64,000 nt of DNA from Bin75 sp965223955 (lineage in GTDB: Bacteria; Nitrospirota; Nitrospiria; Nitrospirales; UBA8639). Where the stretch lies: assembly GCA_965223955.1 (NCBI GenBank), contig OZ245029.1:1550001-1614000 (forward strand), written 5' to 3'. A program made the translations under genes and the position numbers. Below, in pieces: positions 18,783-26,096 of the stretch (positions are counted from its first letter, which is position 1; every line of letters starts with the position of its first letter). The notes under the pieces were generated by a model. That model saw nothing but the letters and a program-made list of their open reading frames with translations, was not told the DNA's origin and did not search any database.

Positions 18783-19727
18783 ATGGGCCGTGTGGGAATC
18801 GTGACGCATCCGGCGTATCTGGAGCATGATATGGGCCGGCAGCATCCGGAGTCGCCGGAGCGGCTGCGGGCCATTGTCGCTCGACTTGAATCAACCGGGA
18901 CGATGTCGAAGTTGACCCGGGTTTCTCCACGAAAAGCTGAAACGAAGTGGATTACTCACGTGCATGATCCGGCCTACGTGCAGCGGCTGGAAGACAGGGC
19001 CCCGAGCACGGGCTATGCCTCACTCGATTCGGACACTTCCCTGTCACCCGGTTCGTTGCCCGCCGCACATCTCGCCGTTGGCGGGGCCTTGGCGGCCGTC
19101 GATGCCGTCATGGCGAACCAGGTCGATCAGGTCTTCTGTGCGGTTCGTCCGCCGGGGCACCATGCCGAGGTCAATCGCGCCATGGGGTTTTGCCTGTATA
19201 ATAACGTGGCGATTGCGGCTCGGTACATCCAGGAACGTTATGGCCTCGAGCGCGTGCTGATCGTGGACTGGGACGTGCATCACGGCAACGGGACGCAGCA
19301 CGCGTTTGAAGATGATCCCTCCATTCTCTTTTTCAGCACGCACCAGTATCCCTATTATCCCGGGACCGGGTCGGAGGCTGAGCGTGGCACGGGCAGGGGA
19401 GAAGGTGCGACAATCAACGTGCCCCTGTATGGTGGGCAGGGGACGGATGAGTACCGGGACATTTTTCATCAGGTGTTGATTCCGGCGGCGGCGGCGTTTC
19501 AGCCGGAGTTCGTGTTGATTTCGGCAGGATTCGATGCTCACAGGGATGACCCGCTGGCGAGTATGACGATCACGGACGAGGGGTACGGCGAACTGACTCG
19601 TATTGTGGGGTCCATTGCTCAAACCCATTGTGAAGGCCGCATTGTGGCCTGCCTGGAAGGAGGCTACGATCTCCGGGCGCTTGCGGCTTCGGTGGAACAC
19701 CATATTCTCGCTTTGATGGAAACGTAA
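18783..19727 (+). CDS. Histone deacetylase superfamily amidohydrolase
   Basis: 314 aa. Bacterial members are zinc-dependent deacetylases acting on acetyl-lysine, acetylpolyamines or related amides; the substrate here is unknown. Zinc and catalytic motifs are complete: RPPGHH at 122-127, DWDVHHG at 162-168 (ligands D164 and H166), SAGFDAH with D251, and the catalytic tyrosine in GGYD (Y295). The ATG at 18783 follows AAGGATTCTGT. The next gene, a multiheme cytochrome, begins 3 nt after the stop, then a rhodanese, so the three are probably co-transcribed, although a functional link is not obvious. Confidence 0.92.
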   Translation: MGRVGIVTHPAYLEHDMGRQHPESPERLRAIVARLESTGTMSKLTRVSPRKAETKWITHVHDPAYVQRLEDRAPSTGYASLDSDTSLSPGSLPAAHLAVGGALAAVDAVMANQVDQVFCAVRPPGHHAEVNRAMGFCLYNNVAIAARYIQERYGLERVLIVDWDVHHGNGTQHAFEDDPSILFFSTHQYPYYPGTGSEAERGTGRGEGATINVPLYGGQGTDEYRDIFHQVLIPAAAAFQPEFVLISAGFDAHRDDPLASMTITDEGYGELTRIVGSIAQTHCEGRIVACLEGGYDLRALAASVEHHILALMET

Positions 19728-19730
19728 ACG

Positions 19731-21089
19731 ATGTTGGCAAGACTGCGACAAAGACGACGGAGCAGAAGCAGGTTGTATGTGTTGTTGGGGCTGTTGGTGG
19801 CCGTCCCGGGCTTGATCTATTATTTTTATACGGAGATCCGGCCCACCGTGATTTTCGGATTGCGTGACGATTATGCTCATGCGATTCCGTTCCAGCAGGT
19901 CCCGGTGGGCCTGGACTCTCTGAGTGCGGAGTCCTGCGGGCAATGCCATCAAGCGATTTATGAAGAATGGAAAACCAGCATTCATGCCCATGCCTATCGG
20001 GATCCATTTTTCCAGGCCTATTGGAAGAAGGACGGGTACGTCTGGGTCTGTCTCAACTGCCACACGCCGTTGGAAAATCAGCAACCCACGCTGATCAAAG
20101 AAATCCCGAATAACCGGGTTGAACAGGCGGTCGAGGTTGAGAACCCGCGCTATGATATGGCCTATCAAGCGGAAGGCGTCACCTGCGCGGCGTGTCACGT
20201 GCGCGACGGCAAAATTCTGGGGCCGTTCGACGATTCGGCGGCTCCCCACCCCACGGCATACGATCCCGCCTTTCGCACGACCGCGGTTTGTTATCGTTGT
20301 CACAACGTGGTCTCCGGGCCTTTTCAATTTTATAACGTGGGGCCGTGCGGCACGTATGCGGAATATGAAGGCGAGTTTTTCATGAAGGAACAGGGATTCA
20401 CGTGCCAGCATTGCCACATGCCGGAAATTTCACGTCCGGTGGCCGAGGGAGGGCCTATTCGACAAGGCCGGCAACATATATGGCGGGGCGGGCATGACCC
20501 GGAAATGATCAAACGGGCGGTTGCCATTCAGGTTCGGGCCGATCCTCCCACCCCCAAACAGGGAGAGACCGTCACGATGACCCTCACCCTGATCAATGCC
20601 GGGGCCGGGCATAAGATTCCCACGGGCGACCCTGATCGCCATTTTACCGTGGAATTTTACGTCAAAGATCGAGCGGGTCGGATTCTTGAGCAGCAAACCG
20701 ACACCATGGGCCGGTGGATCCTCTGGCAACCCGTCATTCTCGAAGTGTATGACAATCGCCTGCTGCCGTTGGCCAGCCGTGACTATCAGTTTTCTTATGA
20801 CATCCCCGACGCCCGGTCGGACTTGGTTGTGGAAGCGCGGGTTCGGTACCATATTTTGACCGACGGCCAGCATGCCATGTTGCGGGAGACCTATGGGTTG
20901 CGGTCGGATGACCCGTACCGGTATACGATATACACGCGTCAATTTCCTCTTAATGACACATTGGAGACGGCGTTGGATATGGAAACGCCGGTCGAGACAC
21001 GTTTGGGATGCTCCGTTCAGGAAGACGGGGTCCATCCCGAAGAACCTGCCCCTGTCCCGGGGCATCATGATCTTTTAAGGATAGGTTGA
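19731..21089 (+). CDS. Membrane-anchored pentaheme c-type cytochrome
   Basis: 452 aa. Periplasmic electron-transfer protein anchored by an N-terminal helix (about residues 16-33, preceded by an Arg-rich stretch) with no cleavage site. Five CxxCH heme-attachment motifs are visible: CGQCH at 69, CLNCH at 107, CAACH at 152, CYRCH at 197 and CQHCH at 235. The second half (260-452) has no heme motif and looks beta-rich, containing NAGAGHKIPTGDPDRHF, as in cytochrome c-554-family proteins with a C-terminal domain. Electron partners are unknown. It lies between the deacetylase-like and rhodanese genes with gaps of 3 nt. Confidence 0.88.
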   Translation: MLARLRQRRRSRSRLYVLLGLLVAVPGLIYYFYTEIRPTVIFGLRDDYAHAIPFQQVPVGLDSLSAESCGQCHQAIYEEWKTSIHAHAYRDPFFQAYWKKDGYVWVCLNCHTPLENQQPTLIKEIPNNRVEQAVEVENPRYDMAYQAEGVTCAACHVRDGKILGPFDDSAAPHPTAYDPAFRTTAVCYRCHNVVSGPFQFYNVGPCGTYAEYEGEFFMKEQGFTCQHCHMPEISRPVAEGGPIRQGRQHIWRGGHDPEMIKRAVAIQVRADPPTPKQGETVTMTLTLINAGAGHKIPTGDPDRHFTVEFYVKDRAGRILEQQTDTMGRWILWQPVILEVYDNRLLPLASRDYQFSYDIPDARSDLVVEARVRYHILTDGQHAMLRETYGLRSDDPYRYTIYTRQFPLNDTLETALDMETPVETRLGCSVQEDGVHPEEPAPVPGHHDLLRIG

Positions 21090-21092
21090 CTT

Positions 21093-21962
21093 ATGTGGAG
21101 CACGTACCTCATCGATACGGAAACGTTATCCCTCAATCTTGGCCGGGATGATTTGGTGATTATTGACGTGCGTGGCGAAGGCGCGTACACCTCTCATATC
21201 CCCGGTGCGGTGCATAGTAGTTGGCATGAATATAGTGATCCTCAAGCGACGGCCAAAGGGTTGTTGGATCCTGATATCGCCCTGTTGGAGAAGCGGCTCC
21301 AGGCCCTGGGCGTGAACAATTCGAGCGACGTCGTGGTGTACTCCAATCCTTTTGACAATTGGGGCGATGAGGGCAGGATGTTTTGGATGTTGCACTATCT
21401 CGGACACAAGAGCGTCAAGGTCCTGGACGGCGGTTGGCCCAAATGGACGGCGGAACATCGACCCTATGAACACGACCCGGTTCGTCTGAAGCCGGGCAAC
21501 TTTACAGCTTCGGTTCAACCGGACGTGATCATTGAAAAACAGGAACTGAAAAAGTTGGTCAAAAGTCCCCATCGGGACACGGTGATCGTGGATGCCCGAA
21601 GCGTGGAGGAGTACGCGGGGAAGGAAATCGATGGGTTGCCGCGCCCAGGACATATCCCCTCCGCGGTCAATATCCCCTGGAACGGGTTTCTCCGGCAGGA
21701 TGCCACGGTCAAGCCCCCGTCCGCTATTCAGGACATGTTCCATGCGTTTGGCATGAACGAACGACAAGAAGTCATTACCTATTGTTTAGGCGGTCTTCGA
21801 TCGGCGTGGGTCTATTTCTTGCTCAAGTTGGCGGGATATGAGCGGGTGCGGAATTATCCCGGGTCCTGGTGGGAGTGGAGCCGGGATTTTGCGGCCCCCG
21901 CTGAAAAAGACATGAAATTGCTCTACCAGGTGACGGCCAAACCCGAAGAAGAGGCGTCTTGA
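21093..21962 (+). CDS. Thiosulfate sulfurtransferase (tandem rhodanese)
   Basis: 289 aa. Two rhodanese domains: the N-terminal copy (about 5-125) lacks a catalytic cysteine (its loop reads YSNPFDNWGDEGR), while the C-terminal copy (about 145-275) has the active-site loop CLGGLRSA with Cys231. Architecture and length fit thiosulfate or 3-mercaptopyruvate sulfurtransferases; the loop is closer to thiosulfate-type enzymes but specificity is uncertain. No signal peptide, so cytoplasmic. It follows the cytochrome gene by 3 nt, which suggests a shared transcript and perhaps a role in sulfide or cyanide handling around respiration (inference). Confidence 0.88.
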   Translation: MWSTYLIDTETLSLNLGRDDLVIIDVRGEGAYTSHIPGAVHSSWHEYSDPQATAKGLLDPDIALLEKRLQALGVNNSSDVVVYSNPFDNWGDEGRMFWMLHYLGHKSVKVLDGGWPKWTAEHRPYEHDPVRLKPGNFTASVQPDVIIEKQELKKLVKSPHRDTVIVDARSVEEYAGKEIDGLPRPGHIPSAVNIPWNGFLRQDATVKPPSAIQDMFHAFGMNERQEVITYCLGGLRSAWVYFLLKLAGYERVRNYPGSWWEWSRDFAAPAEKDMKLLYQVTAKPEEEAS

Positions 21963-22033
21963 AGAAACCGCGAAGGTATGCAAAAATCAGAGGAAAGATT
22001 TGTTTCTCGAATCCTTTAGAGAGGAGATCTGAC

Positions 22034-22297
22034 ATGATGAAAAATTTTCTTTTTGGCGGCGTACTGATTTTGTCAGTGTTTGCATTGGTGGCCACGTCGG
22101 GGTGCTCCGAAGAGAAAGCGCCTGAGAAAGCAGCGCCTGAGAAAGCGGCACCTGCGGAGGCAGCGCCTGAAGAGGCAGCACCTGCGGAGGCGGCACCTGC
22201 GGAGGCGGCACCTGCGGAGGCGGCACCTGCGGAGGCGGCACCTGCGGAGGCAGCACCTGAAGAGGCAGCGCCTGCGGAGGCAGTAGAAGGGAAGTAG
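22034..22297 (+). CDS. Small lipoprotein with Glu-Ala-Ala-Pro tandem repeats
   Basis: 87 aa from ATG 22034 (GAGGAGA at 22021-22027 is the ribosome site; a TTG start at 21959 is rejected). A hydrophobic signal segment ends in VATSGC, an acceptable if weak lipobox, giving a lipidated Cys at about residue 24. The mature part is almost only AAPAEAAPEE-type repeats, acidic and proline-rich, likely an extended linker or spacer in the periplasm. The DNA is a 15-bp tandem repeat, so length may vary between strains. It is followed 20 bp later by the SmbP-like gene whose leader peptide is similar in style. Confidence 0.75.
   Translation: MMKNFLFGGVLILSVFALVATSGCSEEKAPEKAAPEKAAPAEAAPEEAAPAEAAPAEAAPAEAAPAEAAPAEAAPEEAAPAEAVEGK
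22119..22283 (+). repeat. 15-bp tandem repeat inside the lipoprotein gene
   Basis: About eleven near-identical 15-mers of the form GCACCTGCGGAGGCG, with some units changed to GCGCCTGAAGAGGCA. The unit is a multiple of three, so copy-number change keeps the frame. Confidence 0.85.
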
Positions 22298-22317
22298 GAT
22301 TAACAAGGAGGTGTGGA

Positions 22318-22659
22318 ATGGCAAAGAAGATTTTTCTCGCCGGATTGGTGATTTCGGCGGTGTTCGTATTGGTGGCCGCGCCGGCGTTCGCCGATGGGAA
22401 TGCGCACGTTGGTGAAGCGATTGCGCATGCGGAGGAAGCGGCAGAGCATGGTGGCATGGGGCATGCCGATGCCGTTGTCACACATGCGGAAGTCGCGTTG
22501 GGGCACGCTCAAATGGCTCAGAAAGAGGTCACAAATCCTCATCTTGATGAAGGCGTAGGCGAATTGGAAGCGGCCATCGCGCATGGCAAAGAAGGTCATG
22601 CCGAGGTGGCGACCAAGCATGCCAGCAGTGCCGTCATGCATCTGAAGGAAGTCCATTGA
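22318..22659 (+). CDS. smbP: SmbP-like small periplasmic metal-binding protein
   Basis: 113 aa. A cleavable signal peptide ends at APAFA before DGNAHV. The mature protein is His-rich and helical with repeats of the HAEEA / HAEVALGHAQ type spaced like the Nitrosomonas europaea SmbP, which binds several Cu(II) or Ni(II) ions. A role in periplasmic copper buffering is inferred from family resemblance. The ribosome site AAGGAGGTG at 22305-22313 is one of the strongest in the window, suggesting high expression. An intrinsic terminator follows at 22689-22725. Confidence 0.8.
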   Translation: MAKKIFLAGLVISAVFVLVAAPAFADGNAHVGEAIAHAEEAAEHGGMGHADAVVTHAEVALGHAQMAQKEVTNPHLDEGVGELEAAIAHGKEGHAEVATKHASSAVMHLKEVH

Positions 22660-22688
22660 TTGTGCCGAACCGGTCACAATGCAGTTTG

Positions 22689-22725
22689 AAAAAACGGGCA
22701 GGGGGTTCCTGCCCGTTTTTGTTTT
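22689..22725 (+). terminator. Rho-independent terminator after smbP
   Basis: AAAAACGGGCAGG and CCTGCCCGTTTTT form a 13-bp stem with a short GGGTT-type loop, followed by GTTTT. A textbook intrinsic terminator, partly usable in both directions. Confidence 0.92.
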
Positions 22726-22749
22726 GAGGGACGCTTAAAGAGTCAATTG

Positions 22750-23541
22750 ATGAAAGTCGGCTATTTCCAAACGCATCCTGAATTCGGGGACGTGCAACGA
22801 AATCTTGAGCAGGTGGCTTCTCGACTGGGTTCGGTGGAGTGCGACCTGCTCGTTCTGCCGGAATTTGCCTTCTCCGGGTATCAATTCGTCAACCAGGAGG
22901 AAGTCCTCGAGTTATCGGAAGGGGTTCCGGACGGCCCGACGACCCAAGCCTGTATTGAGCTGGCCCGCCAACATCAGATGCATTTGGTCGTGGGGTTGCC
23001 TGAAAAGGCGGGTGAGGAGTGCTACAACTCGGCGATCGTGGTGGGGCCTTCAGGGTTCCTGGGGTGTTACCGCAAAACGCATTTGTTTTGCGAGGAAACG
23101 TTGTTCTTCAGCCCGGGCGACTCGGGGTTTCTGGTCTGGGACATTGGCCGGGCCCGTATCGGGGTCATGATCTGTTTTGATTGGTACTACCCCGAAGCCG
23201 CCCGTACCCTCGCCTTACAGGGGGCGGAGATTGTGTGCCATCCATCGAATTTGGTCCTGCCCTACTGCCCCGATGCCATGGTGACGCGTTCCCTGGAAAA
23301 TCGGGTCTTCAGCATTACGGCCAATCGAATCGGTCAGGAAGCCAGGGGAGGCAAACCGCCCCTGACCTTTATCGGGAACAGTGAAGTCGTGTCACCAAAA
23401 GGCCATATTCTTTCCCGGGCTTCTGCCGATGCCCCGGAGTTCACGGTGGTCGAGATCGACGTCAACGAAGCCCGCAACAAGTCGATCAATCCGTACAATG
23501 AGTTATTGAAAGACCGGCGTCCCGCGTATTATCGCTCCTGA
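22750..23541 (+). CDS. Carbon-nitrogen hydrolase (nitrilase superfamily)
   Basis: 263 aa. Hydrolyses a non-peptide C-N bond (amide, nitrile or carbamoyl); the substrate is not predictable. The Glu-Lys-Cys triad is complete: E38 in LPEFAFSGY, K109 in YRKTHLF, C142 in MICFDWYYPE. The ATG at 22750 is preferred over the TTG one codon upstream. No signal peptide, so cytoplasmic. The branch resembles omega-amidase / N-carbamoyl hydrolase-like proteins. It lies alone, after a strong terminator and before a restriction gene, so context gives no pathway. Confidence 0.9.
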   Translation: MKVGYFQTHPEFGDVQRNLEQVASRLGSVECDLLVLPEFAFSGYQFVNQEEVLELSEGVPDGPTTQACIELARQHQMHLVVGLPEKAGEECYNSAIVVGPSGFLGCYRKTHLFCEETLFFSPGDSGFLVWDIGRARIGVMICFDWYYPEAARTLALQGAEIVCHPSNLVLPYCPDAMVTRSLENRVFSITANRIGQEARGGKPPLTFIGNSEVVSPKGHILSRASADAPEFTVVEIDVNEARNKSINPYNELLKDRRPAYYRS

Positions 23542-23586
23542 GCCCCAGGGCGCGGTCCGTACACACTCGGAGACGCAAAAGCCGTT

Positions 23587-24189
23587 ATGGCTATCACACG
23601 CAACATTGTTGACACTTCAAAATTCAACAAGGAAGCTCAACCGCCCTACGAATTGCGCCGGCAGGATTTTCAAATGGCAATGCAGGACGTCTATGATTTC
23701 TTTTACGACGTCAATTCGCATCTGACCGGTAAAGGGTTACAACGGCTTGATGACATGCTTCGTCCCGCAATCATGTCGGGCCTGCTTTCCGATATGTTGA
23801 CGGCGAGCCTCGCCAAACACTCTCGCGTCCTGACGGAAAACACATACTTCAATGGTCATCCCGATCTACTCGTACAAGGAGTATACGTCGATAACGCAGT
23901 CAAGGCAGGTACCGAAGGCGTGGAAGTCAAGACTACGAGAAAAGCCGGGGGCGCAGTCGATACTCACGGCGCGCGAGAGCAGTGGATGTGTGTTTTCGTC
24001 TACACGGTAGATACTGCCTCGGAACCAGCCATGGACCGAGCACCGATGGCTTTCACGGAAGTCTACCTGGGAGAGGTGACAATGAATGACTTCAGGAAGA
24101 ATCCGAGAGGCGAACTGGGAACACGTACCGCGACGCTTCACAAGGACGGCATCAGGAAACTTCGGGATAGCTGGATCTACAGGCTCTAG
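23587..24189 (+). CDS. Putative type II restriction endonuclease (PD-(D/E)xK)
   Basis: 200 aa. Not recognised as a named enzyme, but it carries a PD-(D/E)xK nuclease core: HPDLL with D93 and, 20 residues on, GVEVKTT with E113 and K115, followed by a Gln/Trp-containing helix (REQWMCVF). It is convergent with, and overlaps by 38 bp, a DNA methyltransferase gene, the classic arrangement of a type II restriction-modification pair. It would cut unmodified DNA at the sequence protected by that methylase; the site is unknown. The start ATG 23587 follows the nitrilase-like gene by 45 bp. Confidence 0.75.
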   Translation: MAITRNIVDTSKFNKEAQPPYELRRQDFQMAMQDVYDFFYDVNSHLTGKGLQRLDDMLRPAIMSGLLSDMLTASLAKHSRVLTENTYFNGHPDLLVQGVYVDNAVKAGTEGVEVKTTRKAGGAVDTHGAREQWMCVFVYTVDTASEPAMDRAPMAFTEVYLGEVTMNDFRKNPRGELGTRTATLHKDGIRKLRDSWIYRL

Positions 24190-25369
24190 CCCCCCCGTTC
24201 GTTTCGAGCGCCGCAAGTTTCGGTATCGACTCGCAGGCCAAGGTGAAAAATTCAGGGTCCTTCTCCACGCCGATGCTCGCATAACCTACTGCCTCCGCTG
24301 CAGCCAGCGTGGAACCGGCACCTGCGAATGGATCGAGAATCACACCTTCCCCCAGGGGTAATGCAGCATGAACAACCTGTCTCATGAAAGCCTGCGGCTT
24401 CAGGCTCGGATGAGAGGCAAGTAATTTTTCATTCTTTCTCGTGGGCGCCGAAGCGATCACGTCGCCAAAAGGTTTATTCGTCATGGGTCGCCGAAATCCC
24501 CCGGTTTTCCATTTTCTCAGGTTGTCCTGCACGCGGCCGTCGATGGGCTTTCTACACACGATCCATGGTTCCCACATCGAGCGCGGCATGACGCTGATTT
24601 CGCCGAATCTTTCGTGAGCGCCCTTGGGTCGGTCGCCGCCGCGCATGGTCATGGTCAGGCGTACGATTTCCCCCCTCCTTTCCAAACCGGCATCCACCAG
24701 GGCGTTCGACACGATGTAGGAAACGAGCGGGTTGGAGGCAACGACGACGTGTGCGCCGGGAACGAGTTTTGGAAGCAGCAACCTGCCCCAAACAAAGAAA
24801 AACAAACCCAACTGTTCCAATTGTTGCTGCGTCAAGATCGTAAAACGGGGAACGGGTGAACGCCTGTTGCCATCGAAAGACGGAGGTATTCGCCAAACGC
24901 CGCCTTTGCCCGCCCGCAGTTTTTGCTGCTGCACCGGCGAGTATTCGTGTAAACCGTAAGGCGGATCGGTGACAACCGCATGGAAACTGTTTGGTTCCCG
25001 GCTTTCTATCCAATCAAAACAATCGGCGTTCACCAGGGTGGATTTTCCGTAATCGAACGGCTCTTCCCACCGTTGGGGATAAGCGAGTTCCCGCTGGATG
25101 CCTCCGGAACTGCGCGTCCGAAGACTGTAGACGCCACGTTCCTCACGAACGAAGACATCCGGCGTATTGAGTCTCAAGTAGGATCGGATGGACGACGGGG
25201 GCATTGGCCCGGCGATTCTTTCCACCCGGTTTTCGATTTCCTTGATGGGCAACGGCTTGGAAGTCAAGGCCAACACCTGCAGGATGGCGTCTCGTACTTG
25301 CCCGGGGTAATTTCGAGACTCATGCCGTTCCATGAGACGCAGAGTAGACGTCCAGACGTCATGTGTCAA
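24152..25369 (-). CDS. Beta-class DNA methyltransferase with N-terminal HARE-HTH-like domain
   Basis: 405 aa. Modification enzyme of the adjacent restriction gene. Catalytic motif IV TDPPYG (134-139) precedes the SAM-binding motif DPFAGAGST (346-354), the order of beta-class N6-adenine or N4-cytosine methyltransferases. Residues about 20-82 (VRDAILQVLALTSKPLPIKE ... RGVYSL) form a winged-helix region like HARE-HTH domains found with restriction systems. Met13 (25333) is an alternative start. The 3' ends of nuclease and methylase overlap, so antisense interference between the two transcripts is possible. Confidence 0.88.
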   Translation of the reverse strand: MTHDVWTSTLRLMERHESRNYPGQVRDAILQVLALTSKPLPIKEIENRVERIAGPMPPSSIRSYLRLNTPDVFVREERGVYSLRTRSSGGIQRELAYPQRWEEPFDYGKSTLVNADCFDWIESREPNSFHAVVTDPPYGLHEYSPVQQQKLRAGKGGVWRIPPSFDGNRRSPVPRFTILTQQQLEQLGLFFFVWGRLLLPKLVPGAHVVVASNPLVSYIVSNALVDAGLERRGEIVRLTMTMRGGDRPKGAHERFGEISVMPRSMWEPWIVCRKPIDGRVQDNLRKWKTGGFRRPMTNKPFGDVIASAPTRKNEKLLASHPSLKPQAFMRQVVHAALPLGEGVILDPFAGAGSTLAAAEAVGYASIGVEKDPEFFTLACESIPKLAALETNGGARACRSSYPEVS

Positions 25370-25412
25370 GGGTTCATTTTCCTAAGATTGCCGCTCTCTT
25401 GTATTCTTGCCG

Positions 25413-25431
25413 TATTACGTTTATCGTAATA
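25413..25431. promoter_or_regulatory. Perfect palindrome, probable operator of the higBA locus
   Basis: TATTACG - TTTAT - CGTAATA, a 7-bp perfect inverted repeat with 5-bp spacer, ends 11 bp before the higB ATG. Position and symmetry fit a dimeric HigA autoregulatory site; it also lies in the gap to the methylase gene. Confidence 0.65.
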
Positions 25432-25441
25432 GGTGAATGGC

Positions 25442-25701
25442 ATGATCAGGTCCTTTGCCGACAAACGTACCGCGAATATCTTCAACGGCGTGAGAGAGAG
25501 GTCTTTTCCAGCAACACTTGTGAAGCGGGCGCAGAGCAAACTGGACCGGATCAACTACTCGGCCAATATCAATGACCTCCATCGGGTAACCACCTCGAAG
25601 GGCTTAAGGGCGACCGCGAAGGACAGCATAGCATTCGCGTCTCACGCGGCTGGCGTATATGCTTTGTCTGGAGAGATGGAGATGCCTTCGAGGTGGAATA
25701 G
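25442..25701 (+). pseudogene. higB: HigB-type toxin, frameshifted
   Basis: The ATG at 25442 begins MIRSFADKRTANIFNGV, typical of HigB/RelE-family mRNA interferases associated with XRE antitoxins. Up to INDL (about 25580) the frame matches the family. The conserved second half (LEGLKGDREGQHSIRVSRG, then WRICFVWRDGDAFEVE) is in the -1 frame from about 25591 and ends at TAG 25699. A one-base deletion near 25590 separates the two halves, so the intact toxin is not made. The original frame happens to stay open and would fuse the toxin N-terminus to nonsense and then to HigA. Confidence 0.85.
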
Positions 25702-25714
25702 AACAACCACTACG

Positions 25715-26053
25715 ATGAAGGAACGGAACAAGAAGATGATCAATGTGCCCACAAATCGCGTCGCCATGCATCCCGGTGTCCTGTTGCTTGAGCAGATCAG
25801 GGATATGGGGCTGACCGTCAACGGCGTCGCTCGGGATATTGGCCTGCCGGCGACGAGGCTTCATGAGATCATTCATGAGCGGCGAGGAGTGAGGGCGGAG
25901 ACGGCAATTGCGCTGGGCGTATATTTCGGTCAAACCCCGGACTTCTGGATGAACGCGCAGAAGGCGTATGAACTGTCCAAGGAATTGGTCGAGAACGGCG
26001 TGAAAATCCACTCGCGGATCCGCCGTCATGCCAAGGATCGGGTAGCGAAGTAG
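25715..26053 (+). CDS. higA: HigA-type antitoxin (XRE family)
   Basis: 112 aa from ATG 25715 (another ATG at 25739 is possible). Contains the HigA helix-turn-helix: HPGVLLLEQIRDMGLTVNGVA to RLHEIIHERRGVRAETAIALG (about residues 20-75), then YFGQTPDFWMNAQKAYEL typical of this subfamily. It binds DNA as a repressor of its operon, probably through the palindrome at 25413, and neutralises HigB. Its toxin partner is broken, but the antitoxin frame has no defect. A longer open frame from 25433 exists only because of the toxin frameshift. Confidence 0.85.
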   Translation: MKERNKKMINVPTNRVAMHPGVLLLEQIRDMGLTVNGVARDIGLPATRLHEIIHERRGVRAETAIALGVYFGQTPDFWMNAQKAYELSKELVENGVKIHSRIRRHAKDRVAK

Positions 26054-26096
26054 CTCGACGCCAATCAGTGTGGACTCAGTCTCTCTCCCACCATTT

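Noticed and set aside
22073..22481. Minus-strand Leu/Pro- and Arg/Cys-rich frames over the lipoprotein and smbP genes
   Set aside because: They mirror the 15-bp tandem repeat in the sense gene.
25433..26053. Single 206-codon open frame reading as a HigB-HigA fusion
   Set aside because: The middle part is nonsense; the real HigB second half is in another frame, so the fusion is an accident of the frameshift.
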